From contig NZ_JOKH01000002.1 of the NCBI RefSeq assembly GCF_000722635.1, positions 409,849 through 473,848 of the forward strand: a stretch of 64,000 nt of DNA. The letters run 5' to 3'. The DNA is from Endozoicomonas numazuensis. Its GTDB lineage: Bacteria > Pseudomonadota > Gammaproteobacteria > Pseudomonadales > Endozoicomonadaceae. The notes beneath the pieces are model-generated. The model searched no databases, was not told the origin of the DNA, and saw nothing but the letters and a program-made list of their open reading frames with translations. Below, piece by piece: positions 1 through 9,080 of this stretch. Position 1 is the first letter of the stretch, and each line of letters opens with the position of its first letter. A program made the translations under genes and the position numbers.

Positions 1-1247
1 GTGTCTGGGAATATAACGTCAGTTCATCCTATATTTACCCCATCGTCACACCGGAGCAAGGAGGCTTTCCCATTGAACGTAAAGCCCTGCAGTTGACCTT
101 GCTGGAAATGGACGGACTGCATGAATTCCTTGGCTACAACCGGGATTTGAAAGTCGCCTCCCTTGATTTTAATGAAACGCAAAACCTGTCTGGCACCCTA
201 GTCACACTGAACGCTCCCGATTGCAGGTGTCATTATTATCCTGCTGCCCATCCGGCCAAAATCCCAGCTTTTCATAAATTTTCACCAGGACTCCTTGGTC
301 TGATTACGCCGAGACTCGGCAAAGTTGAAAATCAGCTCGGCTACTTTGGCGCATACAGTGCTCCCTCAAAAAAGAAAAAAACACAGGACCCCAATGCACT
401 TGAACCCATTAACACCACTCATGAAACGTCCATCTTTTTCTACCCGGACATGGATGAGAAATTCAAACGTGCACTCATGACCCGACAAGACTTTCTCGGA
501 CACATTGCTTATACCAGCTACATGGATGGCCCGGATTCGATCTACTTCGCTCGCCTCAAGTACAACGAAACTTTTATGAAAAGAGTCATGAGTCCCTGGT
601 ACTGGGAACCCTATACCGAGAAGAAAAAGCCTCCCAAAAAAGGTCTGTCTCTGGCAAAGGATACAAAGACCCTGCCCAAAAGCCGACCCGCTCCCTGCAA
701 GGATTTGAGCGGAAATCTGGGAACTGTAAACAGCCTCTCCAGAGACCAATTCTGTACCTTTATATCCAGGCAGGGAGAAATCATTCACTTGTCAGAAGGA
801 TTTCATGCTCTGACTGGCAGCCCTGGTGACTCACTGCAATGGATACGCTGGCAGGACACCATACCCGGTGCCAGCAAAATACTCTGCGATTTCAGTGCTG
901 AACCTAACTGTGATGGTGGTATACACATTTCCGTAGGCAAAATGGATTGCCTGTCAGAAGGACTGACCCGGTTTGGAGATCAGAGACTGTCCCATTGGCA
1001 TGACCCTCATGTCGCCATGCTCTGCAGAGTGGCAATCGATGAAGAATACTTTATTGGGAGAAGAAGTGAGGTGAACGACCAGTGCACTTATATACGCCCC
1101 GTCATTGAGGATGGAGAAGTGAAAGAATTGATTGAATATTCGGAAGAGTTTGAGGTGGTCAGCTTTAAGAAGCGTCCGGATCCAAAGACTGAACAAAAAG
1201 CTATTGATAAACACAAGACAGAGTACAAGGCTATTGAAAAACAATAG
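1..1247 (+). CDS. Hypothetical protein, 5' truncated by window edge
   Basis: The frame is open from the first bases of the window to a TAG at 1245-1247, so the true start lies upstream; the TTG at 93 is not needed. The visible part is about 414 residues, soluble and rich in aromatic and charged residues, with a Lys-rich linker (KKKKTQD, about 95 residues after the TTG) and a charged C-terminal tail with KAIDKHKTEYKAIEK. No signal peptide, membrane segment or catalytic motif is visible in the part seen. I do not recognise the family. It converges on mazG across a hairpin repeat. Confidence 0.75.
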   Translation, partial: VWEYNVSSSYIYPIVTPEQGGFPIERKALQLTLLEMDGLHEFLGYNRDLKVASLDFNETQNLSGTLVTLNAPDCRCHYYPAAHPAKIPAFHKFSPGLLGLITPRLGKVENQLGYFGAYSAPSKKKKTQDPNALEPINTTHETSIFFYPDMDEKFKRALMTRQDFLGHIAYTSYMDGPDSIYFARLKYNETFMKRVMSPWYWEPYTEKKKPPKKGLSLAKDTKTLPKSRPAPCKDLSGNLGTVNSLSRDQFCTFISRQGEIIHLSEGFHALTGSPGDSLQWIRWQDTIPGASKILCDFSAEPNCDGGIHISVGKMDCLSEGLTRFGDQRLSHWHDPHVAMLCRVAIDEEYFIGRRSEVNDQCTYIRPVIEDGEVKELIEYSEEFEVVSFKKRPDPKTEQKAIDKHKTEYKAIEKQ

Positions 1248-1300
1248 CCTGTGAATTTTTCTCAGGATTTGTCTGGGAACAAACTCCCGGTTAAAACATG

Positions 1301-1375
1301 GACCCCGTTCACCCTGAGCCAGTCGAAGGGTCATGACTCATGGCTTCGACTGGCTCAGCCCGAACGGGGTTGGGT
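1301..1375. repeat. Long inverted repeat between convergent genes
   Basis: Two arms of about 30 bases around a short spacer: GACCCCGTTC then CCTGAGCCAGTCGAAG on the left, matched by CTTCGACTGGCTCAG then GAACGGGG..GGGTC on the right. It sits between two convergent genes and could end transcription from both sides. A related repeat with the same CTTCGAC(A/T)GGCTCAG core lies at 45859-45921, so this is probably a dispersed genomic repeat rather than a simple terminator. Confidence 0.7.
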
Positions 1376-1421
1376 CAAATAAGGATATTACTTCCGGACT
1401 ATCCCTTATAGGGAAAGGCGG

Positions 1422-2243
1422 TCAACTGACTTTCCCCTTTTGCCAGTAAGCTTCCATCTCGTCGAGGGACAACTGCTGAAATTCATACCCTTCTTCAGCA
1501 GCCCGCACTTCCATAGAACGAAAACGCTTTTCAAACTTGTCACTGGCTTTGCGCAGTGACATATCCGGATCCACAGATAAATGACGGGCAAGGTTGACGC
1601 AGGCGAACAACAGATCACCCACTTCTTCTGAAACGCGATCATTGCCCTGATTTTCTGTCACCGCTTCACGTATCTCTTCCATCTCTTCATGAATTTTATC
1701 GAATACGGGCTCCATTTCCGGCCAGTCAAAACCGACTTTGGCAGCCGCTTTTTGCAGCTTGAAAGCCCGTGTTAGCGAGGGCAGAGCTGCAGGTAACTTT
1801 GATGGCATGACAGACTCAGAAGCCTTCTCACCTTTTGCTAACTTTTCTTTCTGTTTGATGGCCTGCCAGCTCTCAACCACCTGCTCAGAAGTTGTGTCAT
1901 CCTCGGCAGATTTTCTCGATGTCAGGGTTCCGGCAGGAAATACATGAGGGTGACGGCGGACCATTTTCTCAACCAGTCCGGCAGCCACCTGATGAAAGTC
2001 AAAATACCCCTCTTCTTCTGCCATTTTTGAATGAAACACTACCTGAAAGAGCAGATCGCCCAACTCTTCCCGGAGGTTATCAAAGTCTTCGTTCGCAATA
2101 GCGTCGAGCACTTCACAGGTTTCTTCCAGCGTATAGGGGGCAATGGTTGTAAAATCCTGCTCCAGATCCCAGGGACAGCCGGCTTCAGGATCCCGAAGCC
2201 GACTCATGAGATACAACAGGTCTTCCAGACTGCTCTGACTCAT
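1422..2243 (-). CDS. mazG: Nucleoside triphosphate pyrophosphohydrolase MazG
   Basis: Hydrolyses NTPs and dNTPs to the monophosphate and pyrophosphate; in E. coli it also lowers ppGpp and removes aberrant nucleotides. The 273-residue length fits the two-domain family. The N-terminal repeat shows the start MSRLRDPEAGCPWDLEQDF and the acidic metal-binding series EETCEVLDAI and LREELGDLLFQVVFH. A second, similar acidic helix pair (EEMEEIREA, EEVGDLLFACVNLARH) follows at about residues 180-220. The start overlaps the relA stop by four bases, so the two are translationally coupled. That places an enzyme that limits ppGpp beside the enzyme that makes it. Confidence 0.95.
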   Translation of the reverse strand: MSQSSLEDLLYLMSRLRDPEAGCPWDLEQDFTTIAPYTLEETCEVLDAIANEDFDNLREELGDLLFQVVFHSKMAEEEGYFDFHQVAAGLVEKMVRRHPHVFPAGTLTSRKSAEDDTTSEQVVESWQAIKQKEKLAKGEKASESVMPSKLPAALPSLTRAFKLQKAAAKVGFDWPEMEPVFDKIHEEMEEIREAVTENQGNDRVSEEVGDLLFACVNLARHLSVDPDMSLRKASDKFEKRFRSMEVRAAEEGYEFQQLSLDEMEAYWQKGKVS

Positions 2244-4486
2244 TTCCCTTCCTTGCGATGACGCGCCACTTCAATCACATTGGGCAATTGATTAACTTTG
2301 GCAAGAACCGTACTTAATTGTTGAAGGCTCTGTACCTCAACTGTCAACAACATATTCGCAATATTATCTTCCTTGCTGGTACGAGTCTGAACCGACAGAA
2401 CATTCACCCGCTCATTGGCCAATACAATGGTGATATCACGTAGCAAACCAGAACGGTCGTATGCTGTAATGATAATCTCCACCGGGTACATGTATTCCGG
2501 AGAATGCCCCCAGTTCACCTCTATCAGCCTTTCTGGCTCTTGCTCCTGTAAATTCAGGGCGTTATTACAATCTTGCCGGTGTATCGTCACACCACGGCCC
2601 ACCGTGATATAACCAATAATGGGATCACCCGGCACCGGATGACAACACCCTGCCATCTGGGTTAGCAGATTACCAACGCCATCAATGGTGATGGTGCTGT
2701 CGGACACTTTTTCCTGGGGTGTGCGAGTTCGAATTTCAAACGCTTTCTCTGCTTCCGGTTCCAGCTCTCTCTGAGCCAATGCCACCGCCTGAGTGACACG
2801 ATAATCACCTGCACCAATGGCTGCATGCATATCATCGAGCTCTTTAAAAGGCGTTTGAGGCAGCAGTTCGTTGAAATTTATCCCAGTCAGAGCCAGTCGT
2901 TTAAGTTCTGCATTAAGCTGATTGCTGCCATCAATAATATTGGAATCACGATCCTGCTTTTTCAGCCAGCTGGTGATTTTTGCCCGGGCCCGGTTGGTGG
3001 TGACATAACCAAGATCCGGGTTAAGCCAGTCACGACTGGGTTGTGCGTTAGGGCCGGTCAGAATTTCTACCTGATTACCGGTTTTAAGACTGTGATTCAG
3101 TGGCACAATACGACCACCGACCTTGGCACCACGACACTTCAGACCGACTTCAGAATGAATTCTAAAAGCAAAATCGATGGGCGTAGCCCCCACAGCCAGA
3201 TCCACCACATGGCCTGCTTTGGTGAAGACATAAATGCGGTCTGGCTCAACATCTGAGCGCCACTCTTCTGCAATTCCCCCCAGGTCACCCAGCTCTTCAT
3301 GCCACTCCATGACATTACGCAGCCAATTCAGCTTTTCTTCGTAACTGTCACTCTTGGTATTAACGTCGGTGCCCTTGTATTTCCAGTGCGCACAAACACC
3401 CAGTTCAGCTTCTTCATGCATGGCTTCGGTACGAATTTGCACCTCAAGTGTCTTGCCTTCTGGTCCAAATACCGCAGTGTGCAAGGATCGATAACCATTT
3501 TCCTTGGGCGTCGCGATGTAATCATCAAACTCCTGAGGAATATGATTAAAAAGCGAATGCACCACACCCAGAGCCGCATAACAATCCCGGACTTCCCTGG
3601 TGATGACCCGAAAAGCACGAATGTCATAAAGATCTCTAAAGTCCAGCCCTTTGCGCTTCATTTTGCGCCAGATGCTATAAATGTGCTTGGCTCGACCGTA
3701 AACGTTAGCTTCTATCTGCGCCTCACCCAAGGCATCTTTTAGCTGATCCACCACATGGTCAATATACTGCTGACGATCCGTTCTCTTTTCGTCCAGCAGA
3801 CGGGCAATTCGTTTGTAATCCTGCGGATTCAGATATCGGAAAGAGAGATCTTCCAGCTCCCATTTGATGTAACCAATACCCAGACGATGAGCCAGTGGTG
3901 CATAGATCTCAAAGACTTCTCTGGCTACCCGCCGACGTTTGTCTTTGTCTGCGTCTCTCAACGCTCTGATGGCACAGGTCCGTTCTGCCAGCTTGAGCAG
4001 CGCGACCCGGACATCGTCGATAATCGAGACCAGCATCTTGCGGACTTTTTCCAGCTGATCCTGACTCTGGTCCAACACCAGAGCTCTGGCGGGATTCAGC
4101 AATTCACTGATAGCCGCCATGCCCTGGACGTCCTTGATCAGGCGAACCACGGTCTTACCGAAGTCTTCTTCCACCTGTTTCATGGACAATTTACGCTCAC
4201 GCACTGCACGATAGAGTGCTGCGGCAACCAGTGTTTCGGTATCCAGTTTCAGCTCTGCAAGGATTTCGACCATCTCAAGACCGGTACGAAAACAGCCTGG
4301 CCCTGTCGGCCAGACAGTATCTGCCTGCTGACGTGCTTCCTCTTCAGCCCAGCGACTGAGTTCACAGGCGGCTCTCAGGCGATCCGTTCCGGTCACACCA
4401 AAGCTTTCCTGCATTCGCGTCAGCCAGGCTTCCAAATCAACGGAGCCATCAAAGCGGACGGGATGATCTTCTCTAACCTTTACCAT
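2240..4486 (-). CDS. relA: GTP pyrophosphokinase (p)ppGpp synthetase I
   Basis: Makes (p)ppGpp on ribosomes holding uncharged tRNA and starts the stringent response. The 748-residue product has the long RSH layout: an N-terminal HD-like region without an obvious HD pair (expected for RelA), a synthetase domain at about 230-380 with EFDDYIATPKENGYRSLHT and EVQIRTEAMHEEAELG, a TGS domain (RIYVFTKAGHVVDL), a Cys/His region (MAGCCHPVPGD...IHRQDC) and a C-terminal ACT domain. I chose the ATG at 4486 because MVKVRE aligns with the E. coli MVAVRS start; the open frame runs 19 codons further upstream without a matching sequence. It lies downstream of rlmD, as in Pseudomonas. Confidence 0.96.
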   Translation of the reverse strand: MVKVREDHPVRFDGSVDLEAWLTRMQESFGVTGTDRLRAACELSRWAEEEARQQADTVWPTGPGCFRTGLEMVEILAELKLDTETLVAAALYRAVRERKLSMKQVEEDFGKTVVRLIKDVQGMAAISELLNPARALVLDQSQDQLEKVRKMLVSIIDDVRVALLKLAERTCAIRALRDADKDKRRRVAREVFEIYAPLAHRLGIGYIKWELEDLSFRYLNPQDYKRIARLLDEKRTDRQQYIDHVVDQLKDALGEAQIEANVYGRAKHIYSIWRKMKRKGLDFRDLYDIRAFRVITREVRDCYAALGVVHSLFNHIPQEFDDYIATPKENGYRSLHTAVFGPEGKTLEVQIRTEAMHEEAELGVCAHWKYKGTDVNTKSDSYEEKLNWLRNVMEWHEELGDLGGIAEEWRSDVEPDRIYVFTKAGHVVDLAVGATPIDFAFRIHSEVGLKCRGAKVGGRIVPLNHSLKTGNQVEILTGPNAQPSRDWLNPDLGYVTTNRARAKITSWLKKQDRDSNIIDGSNQLNAELKRLALTGINFNELLPQTPFKELDDMHAAIGAGDYRVTQAVALAQRELEPEAEKAFEIRTRTPQEKVSDSTITIDGVGNLLTQMAGCCHPVPGDPIIGYITVGRGVTIHRQDCNNALNLQEQEPERLIEVNWGHSPEYMYPVEIIITAYDRSGLLRDITIVLANERVNVLSVQTRTSKEDNIANMLLTVEVQSLQQLSTVLAKVNQLPNVIEVARHRKEGK

Positions 4487-4714
4487 GAAAGTTTTCCACT
4501 TATTACTTTGGAGGTACGGCCTGACTGAAGGGCAATACCTCAAGGCTCACAGCTGCAGAGCAGAAGCCTGCCCGAAAATGGACAGCCTCTAAAACTTATC
4601 ATTTATTAAAACAGTCTCTGCAAACCATGGCACCTATTCACTATATAAAAATGTGTTATATGTGGTGTTTTTACTGTTAAAACCTTTCATCGTTACAGAA
4701 TCCAGGCTTTTAGC

Positions 4715-6055
4715 TCAGAGTTTTCTGAACAGCGCCATGGATTCGACATGCCCGGTTTGCGGGAACATATCCATCACACCCAACCTGACCAGCTCAAACC
4801 CCTGCTGCGCAAGAGCACCGGCATCCCTTGCCAGAGTTGCCGGGTTGCATGAGATATACAACAACCGATCCGGTATATGACCTTTCATCTGTTCAATAAT
4901 TTCGAGGGCACCGGTTCTTGGCGGGTCCAGCAACATGGCATCATAGCTCTGATGTAGCCAGCCTTCTCCGGACTTATTACCTGCAACCAGTGCGGACAGA
5001 TCAGCCTGATAGAACTGACTGTTCTGCAGCCCATTGAGTTCGGCATTGAACGCCGCTCTTTCAACAGAAGCTGCACTGCCTTCAACACCAATAACAGATC
5101 CTGCTTTTCTGGCCATAGCCAAAGAAAAGTTACCGAGACCACAAAAGAGATCAAGCACCCGATCCTCTGGCTTCAAATCTAGCCAGTCCAAAGTCTGGGC
5201 GACCATTTGGCAATTAACAGGCCAGTTCACCTGGGTAAAGTCAGTGGGTCTGAACTGAAACTTGAGATCTAACGCTGGTATCCGGTAATAAAGCCAGGGA
5301 TCACCTACTGGCGAAAACAGACAACTGACGTGCTTTTCATCACCCATCAGATAGAGATGTAATTGTTGTTCCTGAGCAAAGCGTTCCAGCCTGTTCAAAT
5401 CAGCTGGCGGCAGAGCTCTGATATGCCTGAGCAAGAGTGCCCGACCCGAGTCTGCAAGAAATAGCTCGGCATGACTGATCGCCTCTCGCTGTTTCAACTC
5501 AGGAAGCAGTGCTCGCAGTTGCTCTGGCAAAGGTTGTAGAGGCTCTGCCAATACAGGACACTCGGTGATATCAACTATCTGCTTGCTTTGCTTCTCTCGA
5601 AACCCCAGAGATAAACGCCCCTTTTTCCAAAGAATGGACAGCCGTGCACGATAGCGATAGCCATAGGGTTGAGAAACCAGAGGTTCGGCTATTTCAGCCG
5701 GTGTCAGTGATGAGAAGCGCTGTAACTGGTCCAGCACAATACTCTGTTTGCCCTGCAATTGCCCTTCATGGGACCAGTACTGCAGGCTACAACCGCCACA
5801 GACTTTAAAATGCCGGCAGGGAGGAGAGATACGCTCATCTGAAGCAGATTCGATATCGGTTACCCGACCGTTGCTATATCGACGTCGATCATCTGTCAGC
5901 AGGACTGAAACCTGCTCGCCGGGAAGCCCTCCTTCAACAAAGAGGGTTTTGCCCTGTAATCGGGCAAGACCACGGCCATCATGAGACAGGCCGTGTACAA
6001 AAACCTCTCCAACTACACGGCGCCTGCCGCCTAGAGAAGCCTTTTGAGATCGCAT
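4715..6055 (-). CDS. rlmD: 23S rRNA (uracil-1939-C5)-methyltransferase RlmD
   Basis: SAM-dependent methylation of U1939 of 23S rRNA. The 446-residue product starts with a TRAM domain (VFVHGLSHDGRGLARLQGKTLF), followed by the [4Fe-4S] cysteines CRHFKVCGGCSLQYW, the SAM site DLFCGLGNFSLAMA and the catalytic-cysteine region LLYISCNPATLARD. The ATG at 6055 is chosen because AAGGA lies eight bases upstream of it; an ATG 20 codons earlier has no such support. It is the first gene of rlmD-relA-mazG. In related genomes cysM normally lies just upstream, but here 12 kb of accessory DNA separates the two. Confidence 0.95.
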   Translation of the reverse strand: MRSQKASLGGRRRVVGEVFVHGLSHDGRGLARLQGKTLFVEGGLPGEQVSVLLTDDRRRYSNGRVTDIESASDERISPPCRHFKVCGGCSLQYWSHEGQLQGKQSIVLDQLQRFSSLTPAEIAEPLVSQPYGYRYRARLSILWKKGRLSLGFREKQSKQIVDITECPVLAEPLQPLPEQLRALLPELKQREAISHAELFLADSGRALLLRHIRALPPADLNRLERFAQEQQLHLYLMGDEKHVSCLFSPVGDPWLYYRIPALDLKFQFRPTDFTQVNWPVNCQMVAQTLDWLDLKPEDRVLDLFCGLGNFSLAMARKAGSVIGVEGSAASVERAAFNAELNGLQNSQFYQADLSALVAGNKSGEGWLHQSYDAMLLDPPRTGALEIIEQMKGHIPDRLLYISCNPATLARDAGALAQQGFELVRLGVMDMFPQTGHVESMALFRKL

Positions 6056-6380
6056 GAAACTGTATCCTTCAGATTCAGAAATACGCAAGCAGTTTGGATT
6101 AGAAAAGACATTCACTCAAACAATAGAACTATTATTGAGATGAATAAAAACGTATTTTCAGATACCAGACTGCGGAAAGAATAATTTTCGCTGCGCATTA
6201 TACCTACAGCTGTATAAAATTTCAGTGTCCCAGAGCAATGTCTGTGTAAATATTTTTTGACCCATCAGATGAGTGCATCGAGCTAGCCAAGGAAGGTTTA
6301 CCAGAAACCTTCACAAGTTAAAAATTAGCTTACACTTACACATCCCAGCGATCACTTGAGTGGGCTCAACCGAGGTGCTA

Positions 6381-7004
6381 ATGAAGCTTTTCCAGACAAG
6401 TAATATTATCTACTTTACCATCTTGTTTGGCGGGTTACTGATCGGTATTCCTTTAACCGCAAAGCCTGCCCCAACATTTGAAAGATCAGCCATCCTTTCA
6501 GAAATCAGAGCACTGCAGGAAACGCTGGAGCAGCAAAAAATCGTACTGGCGGAACAAGAGCAAGTATTGATTAAATACAACAATAACTATTCTGACATGC
6601 CTCTCTACGAAACATGGGATGCAACCCTGTATCAGAACCCCGAGAACTGCACCAATACCACACGCAAAGAGCACGAGAAACTGGTCTATAAAGTGGCCAG
6701 TTACACAACTCTTGCACTGGCATCCATCCCTGCAGTCATTGGCCCTGCTGTCGAAGGCTATCGCCACCACATCACGTTTAATGTGAAAAAAGAGTCCGTG
6801 CTTTTGACCGCTTTTACCTGGCCCATTGCTTCAGCCTTTGGCAACACCTTTTTTGATCTCCACATTGCCACCAATCAGGAAGAAGACCTGCTACACAAGA
6901 TACTCAATGCGGTGCCGACCACAATGATTGTATTAACCAGTCTCTATACCGCAGCCTCTCTGGTCCATTTCGGCAGAAAATACGGATTTCAAGGTGGCTG
7001 GTAA
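6381..7004 (+). CDS. Exported membrane protein, tandem paralogue A
   Basis: I do not recognise the family. The 207-residue product begins with a hydrophobic leader (IIYFTILFGGLLIGIPLTAKPAP) that looks like a signal peptide or anchor. A short coiled coil follows (EIRALQETLEQQKIVLAEQEQVL), then a single cysteine in NPENCTNTT, then hydrophobic stretches ASYTTLALASIPAVIGP and AVPTTMIVLTSLYTAASLV. The ATG at 6381 is preceded by GAGGTG; a GTG at 6360 has no such support. The next gene has the same plan and starts four bases after this stop. Inference: a diverged tandem duplication encoding inner-membrane proteins with a periplasmic helical part. Confidence 0.7.
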   Translation: MKLFQTSNIIYFTILFGGLLIGIPLTAKPAPTFERSAILSEIRALQETLEQQKIVLAEQEQVLIKYNNNYSDMPLYETWDATLYQNPENCTNTTRKEHEKLVYKVASYTTLALASIPAVIGPAVEGYRHHITFNVKKESVLLTAFTWPIASAFGNTFFDLHIATNQEEDLLHKILNAVPTTMIVLTSLYTAASLVHFGRKYGFQGGW

Positions 7005-7008
7005 GTAC

Positions 7009-7695
7009 ATGAAGTTATTCGCAAACTTTCTCAGCCAACGATCAGCGCTCTCGCATCGAGGCTTCCTCAAAGCATTATTCTTCTTTCTTTATTTTGCATC
7101 ACTCAACCTACCCGCCGCCGTATTCGAAGCGGACTTTAATGACTGGAATATTGATGAGCTCATTGAGTTCAGAGATAAACTGAAATCAGAGGTGTCACAC
7201 TATGCATTTCAGATCGCTGAAAATGAGCGACAGATATACAAAACAAGAACAAACGAAGCCCAAAACACGGATTACACAGGCAGTGGCCTGACGCCTCTCA
7301 ACTGCTCCAATGCAACCCAGCCTGTTATTAATGAGAAACTTCAAACATTATCAAAAGCTTCATCTTACATATCAGGCGTTTCCACCGTCATAGGACCGGG
7401 TACAGAAATTATTCATAACTATGTTGCCCACTACCGAAGAAAACTACCTGTCCCCCTGAGCAGCTACGGCTGGCTGGTGCTGGATGAAGTCTGCAACCTC
7501 TTTTTTATAGCGCACTTTACGTTTGACTGGCTGAACGGCGATGACACCCTCGGCTCGTACATTGGCAACATTGTGCCTTCTATGATGATGATTACCATAG
7601 ATAATGTCGGACTGCTTACACTGTTTATTATTCACACCCGACTGATACAATTGAAGACTCCTGAGCGGCAATCCTTGCTGAATGGGATAAACTGA
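7009..7695 (+). CDS. Exported membrane protein, tandem paralogue B
   Basis: Paralogue of the preceding gene, 228 residues. It repeats the layout: leader (GFLKALFFFLYFASLNLPAAVF), helical region (DELIEFRDKLKSEVSHYAFQIAENERQ), one cysteine in LNCSNATQPVINEKL, then ASSYISGVSTVIGPGTEIIHNYVAHYRRK, which aligns with SYTTLALASIPAVIGPAVEGYRHH of its neighbour. Hydrophobic segments follow near the C terminus. The ATG at 7009 is used; an in-frame GTG at 6994 would overlap the upstream gene by 11 bases and is also possible. Probably co-transcribed with the upstream gene. Function unknown. Confidence 0.7.
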   Translation: MKLFANFLSQRSALSHRGFLKALFFFLYFASLNLPAAVFEADFNDWNIDELIEFRDKLKSEVSHYAFQIAENERQIYKTRTNEAQNTDYTGSGLTPLNCSNATQPVINEKLQTLSKASSYISGVSTVIGPGTEIIHNYVAHYRRKLPVPLSSYGWLVLDEVCNLFFIAHFTFDWLNGDDTLGSYIGNIVPSMMMITIDNVGLLTLFIIHTRLIQLKTPERQSLLNGIN

Positions 7696-7814
7696 TACAA
7701 TTGACTCACCGCTACTAAAAACCTACGACAATCACTGATTATCTGGGTTTATCTACACCGTCAACACGGCTGCATACCGAAGTATGTCTTACGCCACTCT
7801 TGTGTAGGGTTTAA

Positions 7815-7882
7815 GGTCGAGCTGTAACGTGTCTCGACCATATCTATCTAGTGCCCGAACGGAAAATGCTCTTTTCTGTTCG
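7815..7882. other. Two hairpins in a non-coding stretch
   Basis: The 305 bases between the paralogue pair and the IS30 element hold no convincing gene. Two hairpins are visible: a perfect 7-bp stem GGTCGAG/CTCGACC at 7815-7839, and an 11-bp stem with one G-T pair (CGAACGGAAAA / TTTTCTGTTCG) at 7856-7882. The second may end transcription of the paralogue pair, though it has no long T-run on the plus strand. Confidence 0.4.
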
Positions 7883-8000
7883 AAGTTCAGCCTTCATAAG
7901 CCAGATATTTGAATAATCGATCAATAGGCTTTCTGATTTGTCAGTTTCATCGTAATTTTCTTACCAAACTCGTCATTTCTGCAATTTCAAGACAAGCGAC

Positions 8001-9080
8001 GCTGGATTCAAGCAATAAGTGCAAGCAACTCCCCGGTGTAGACTTCGAGCGGAGTTCGCCCACCTAATACTTTTCTCGGCATGGTATTGATTAACAATTC
8101 AGTTTCTCGAATCTCTGCTGCTGTCAGACCCCCGAGAGCCATTTTCTTAGGCCAGGTTCGACGGATGATGCCATTAGTATTCTCGTTCGTTCCTCTCTGG
8201 TAACTGGCATAAGGCTTGGCAAAAAATACATCAGCACTCACTGCTTTAGCTACCTTTTCATGAGCGGCAAACTCACCCCCGTTATCCAGTGTGATGGTGC
8301 AAACAGATGATACCCGTCCCAGCAATTTAATCATGCTATCTGCAACCGTTTCTGCTTGCTTGTTGTCCACTTTATCAATCAGTGTGAAGCGGCTTTTTCG
8401 GTCAACCAATGTCACCAGGTGAGCGTCCTGTCCAAATACCGTGTCACCTTCCCAGTCTCCCAGGCGAGACCGAAGATCTACAACCTCAGGACGTTCAGTA
8501 ATATCAACGCGATTGGGTATCAGGGAACGTCCCGCCTTGCGTTTACCGCCCTTGCAGCGTCTCTTTCCAAAACGAGGCAGCTTCTTGTACAGTGTGCCTC
8601 CGCTGGCCTTGTTATCAGCGATACGAGCGTAAATAGTGGTATGGCTCAAGGTGATTTCAGGGATCTCGATTTTCATCCTGCAGCTGATGTTCTCAGGTGA
8701 CCAGCCAAGCAGCAGACCATTTTCTATAATCGGCATTTGTCGTTCATCGACTTTACTGTATTTTCTGGCTGACACTCTACGATGAATAGCCATACTGTGA
8801 GCTGTCTCGGCACAATAACCGTTGCCATCAGTATTGCGTTGAAGCTCCCGAGATAAGGTGCCTGCACTGGTGCCAATTCTCTCTGCAATCTCTTTCTGCG
8901 TAAGACCTGTCCCAAGAAGAGCTTCGATCTGGTATCGTTGCCCCTGAGTCAGTTGCTTGTATAGTTTGGTTTGTGTATTCATTCCTGACTTCCATTTCTG
9001 AGTGTGAGAGCTACAGAATGTACCAGCAGCTGGCTCACATCTGAAATATCAGTCGATTGCACTTATTGTATTAATCCAGC
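8001..9080 (-). mobile_element. IS30-family insertion sequence, complete
   Basis: The element is 1080 bp, bounded by 24-bp imperfect inverted repeats: GCTGGATTCAAGCAATAAGT followed by GCAA at 8001-8024, and its complement at 9057-9080 with three mismatches. The transposase stop codon lies inside the left repeat. No clear target duplication is visible (flanks CGAC and ATCA). It interrupts the 3' part of a lysozyme-like gene on its right side; the left flank does not obviously continue that gene, so a deletion may have followed insertion. Confidence 0.9.
8008..8982 (-). CDS. IS30-family transposase
   Basis: A 324-residue DDE transposase. The N-terminal helix-turn-helix (LTQKEIAERIGTSAGTLSREL, about 27-47) is typical of IS30. 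The catalytic triad is visible as D180 in GDWEGDTV, D233 in TLDNGGEF and E267 in RGTNENTNG, which gives the 33-residue D-E spacing of this family. The reading frame is intact, so the element is probably still active. The gene fills almost the whole element. Confidence 0.95.
   Translation of the reverse strand: MNTQTKLYKQLTQGQRYQIEALLGTGLTQKEIAERIGTSAGTLSRELQRNTDGNGYCAETAHSMAIHRRVSARKYSKVDERQMPIIENGLLLGWSPENISCRMKIEIPEITLSHTTIYARIADNKASGGTLYKKLPRFGKRRCKGGKRKAGRSLIPNRVDITERPEVVDLRSRLGDWEGDTVFGQDAHLVTLVDRKSRFTLIDKVDNKQAETVADSMIKLLGRVSSVCTITLDNGGEFAAHEKVAKAVSADVFFAKPYASYQRGTNENTNGIIRRTWPKKMALGGLTAAEIRETELLINTMPRKVLGGRTPLEVYTGELLALIA

Noticed and set aside
7815-7882. Possible integron attC site
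   Set aside because: The hairpins lack paired RYYYAAC/GTTRRRY ends at the right spacing, and there is no integrase or cassette array.
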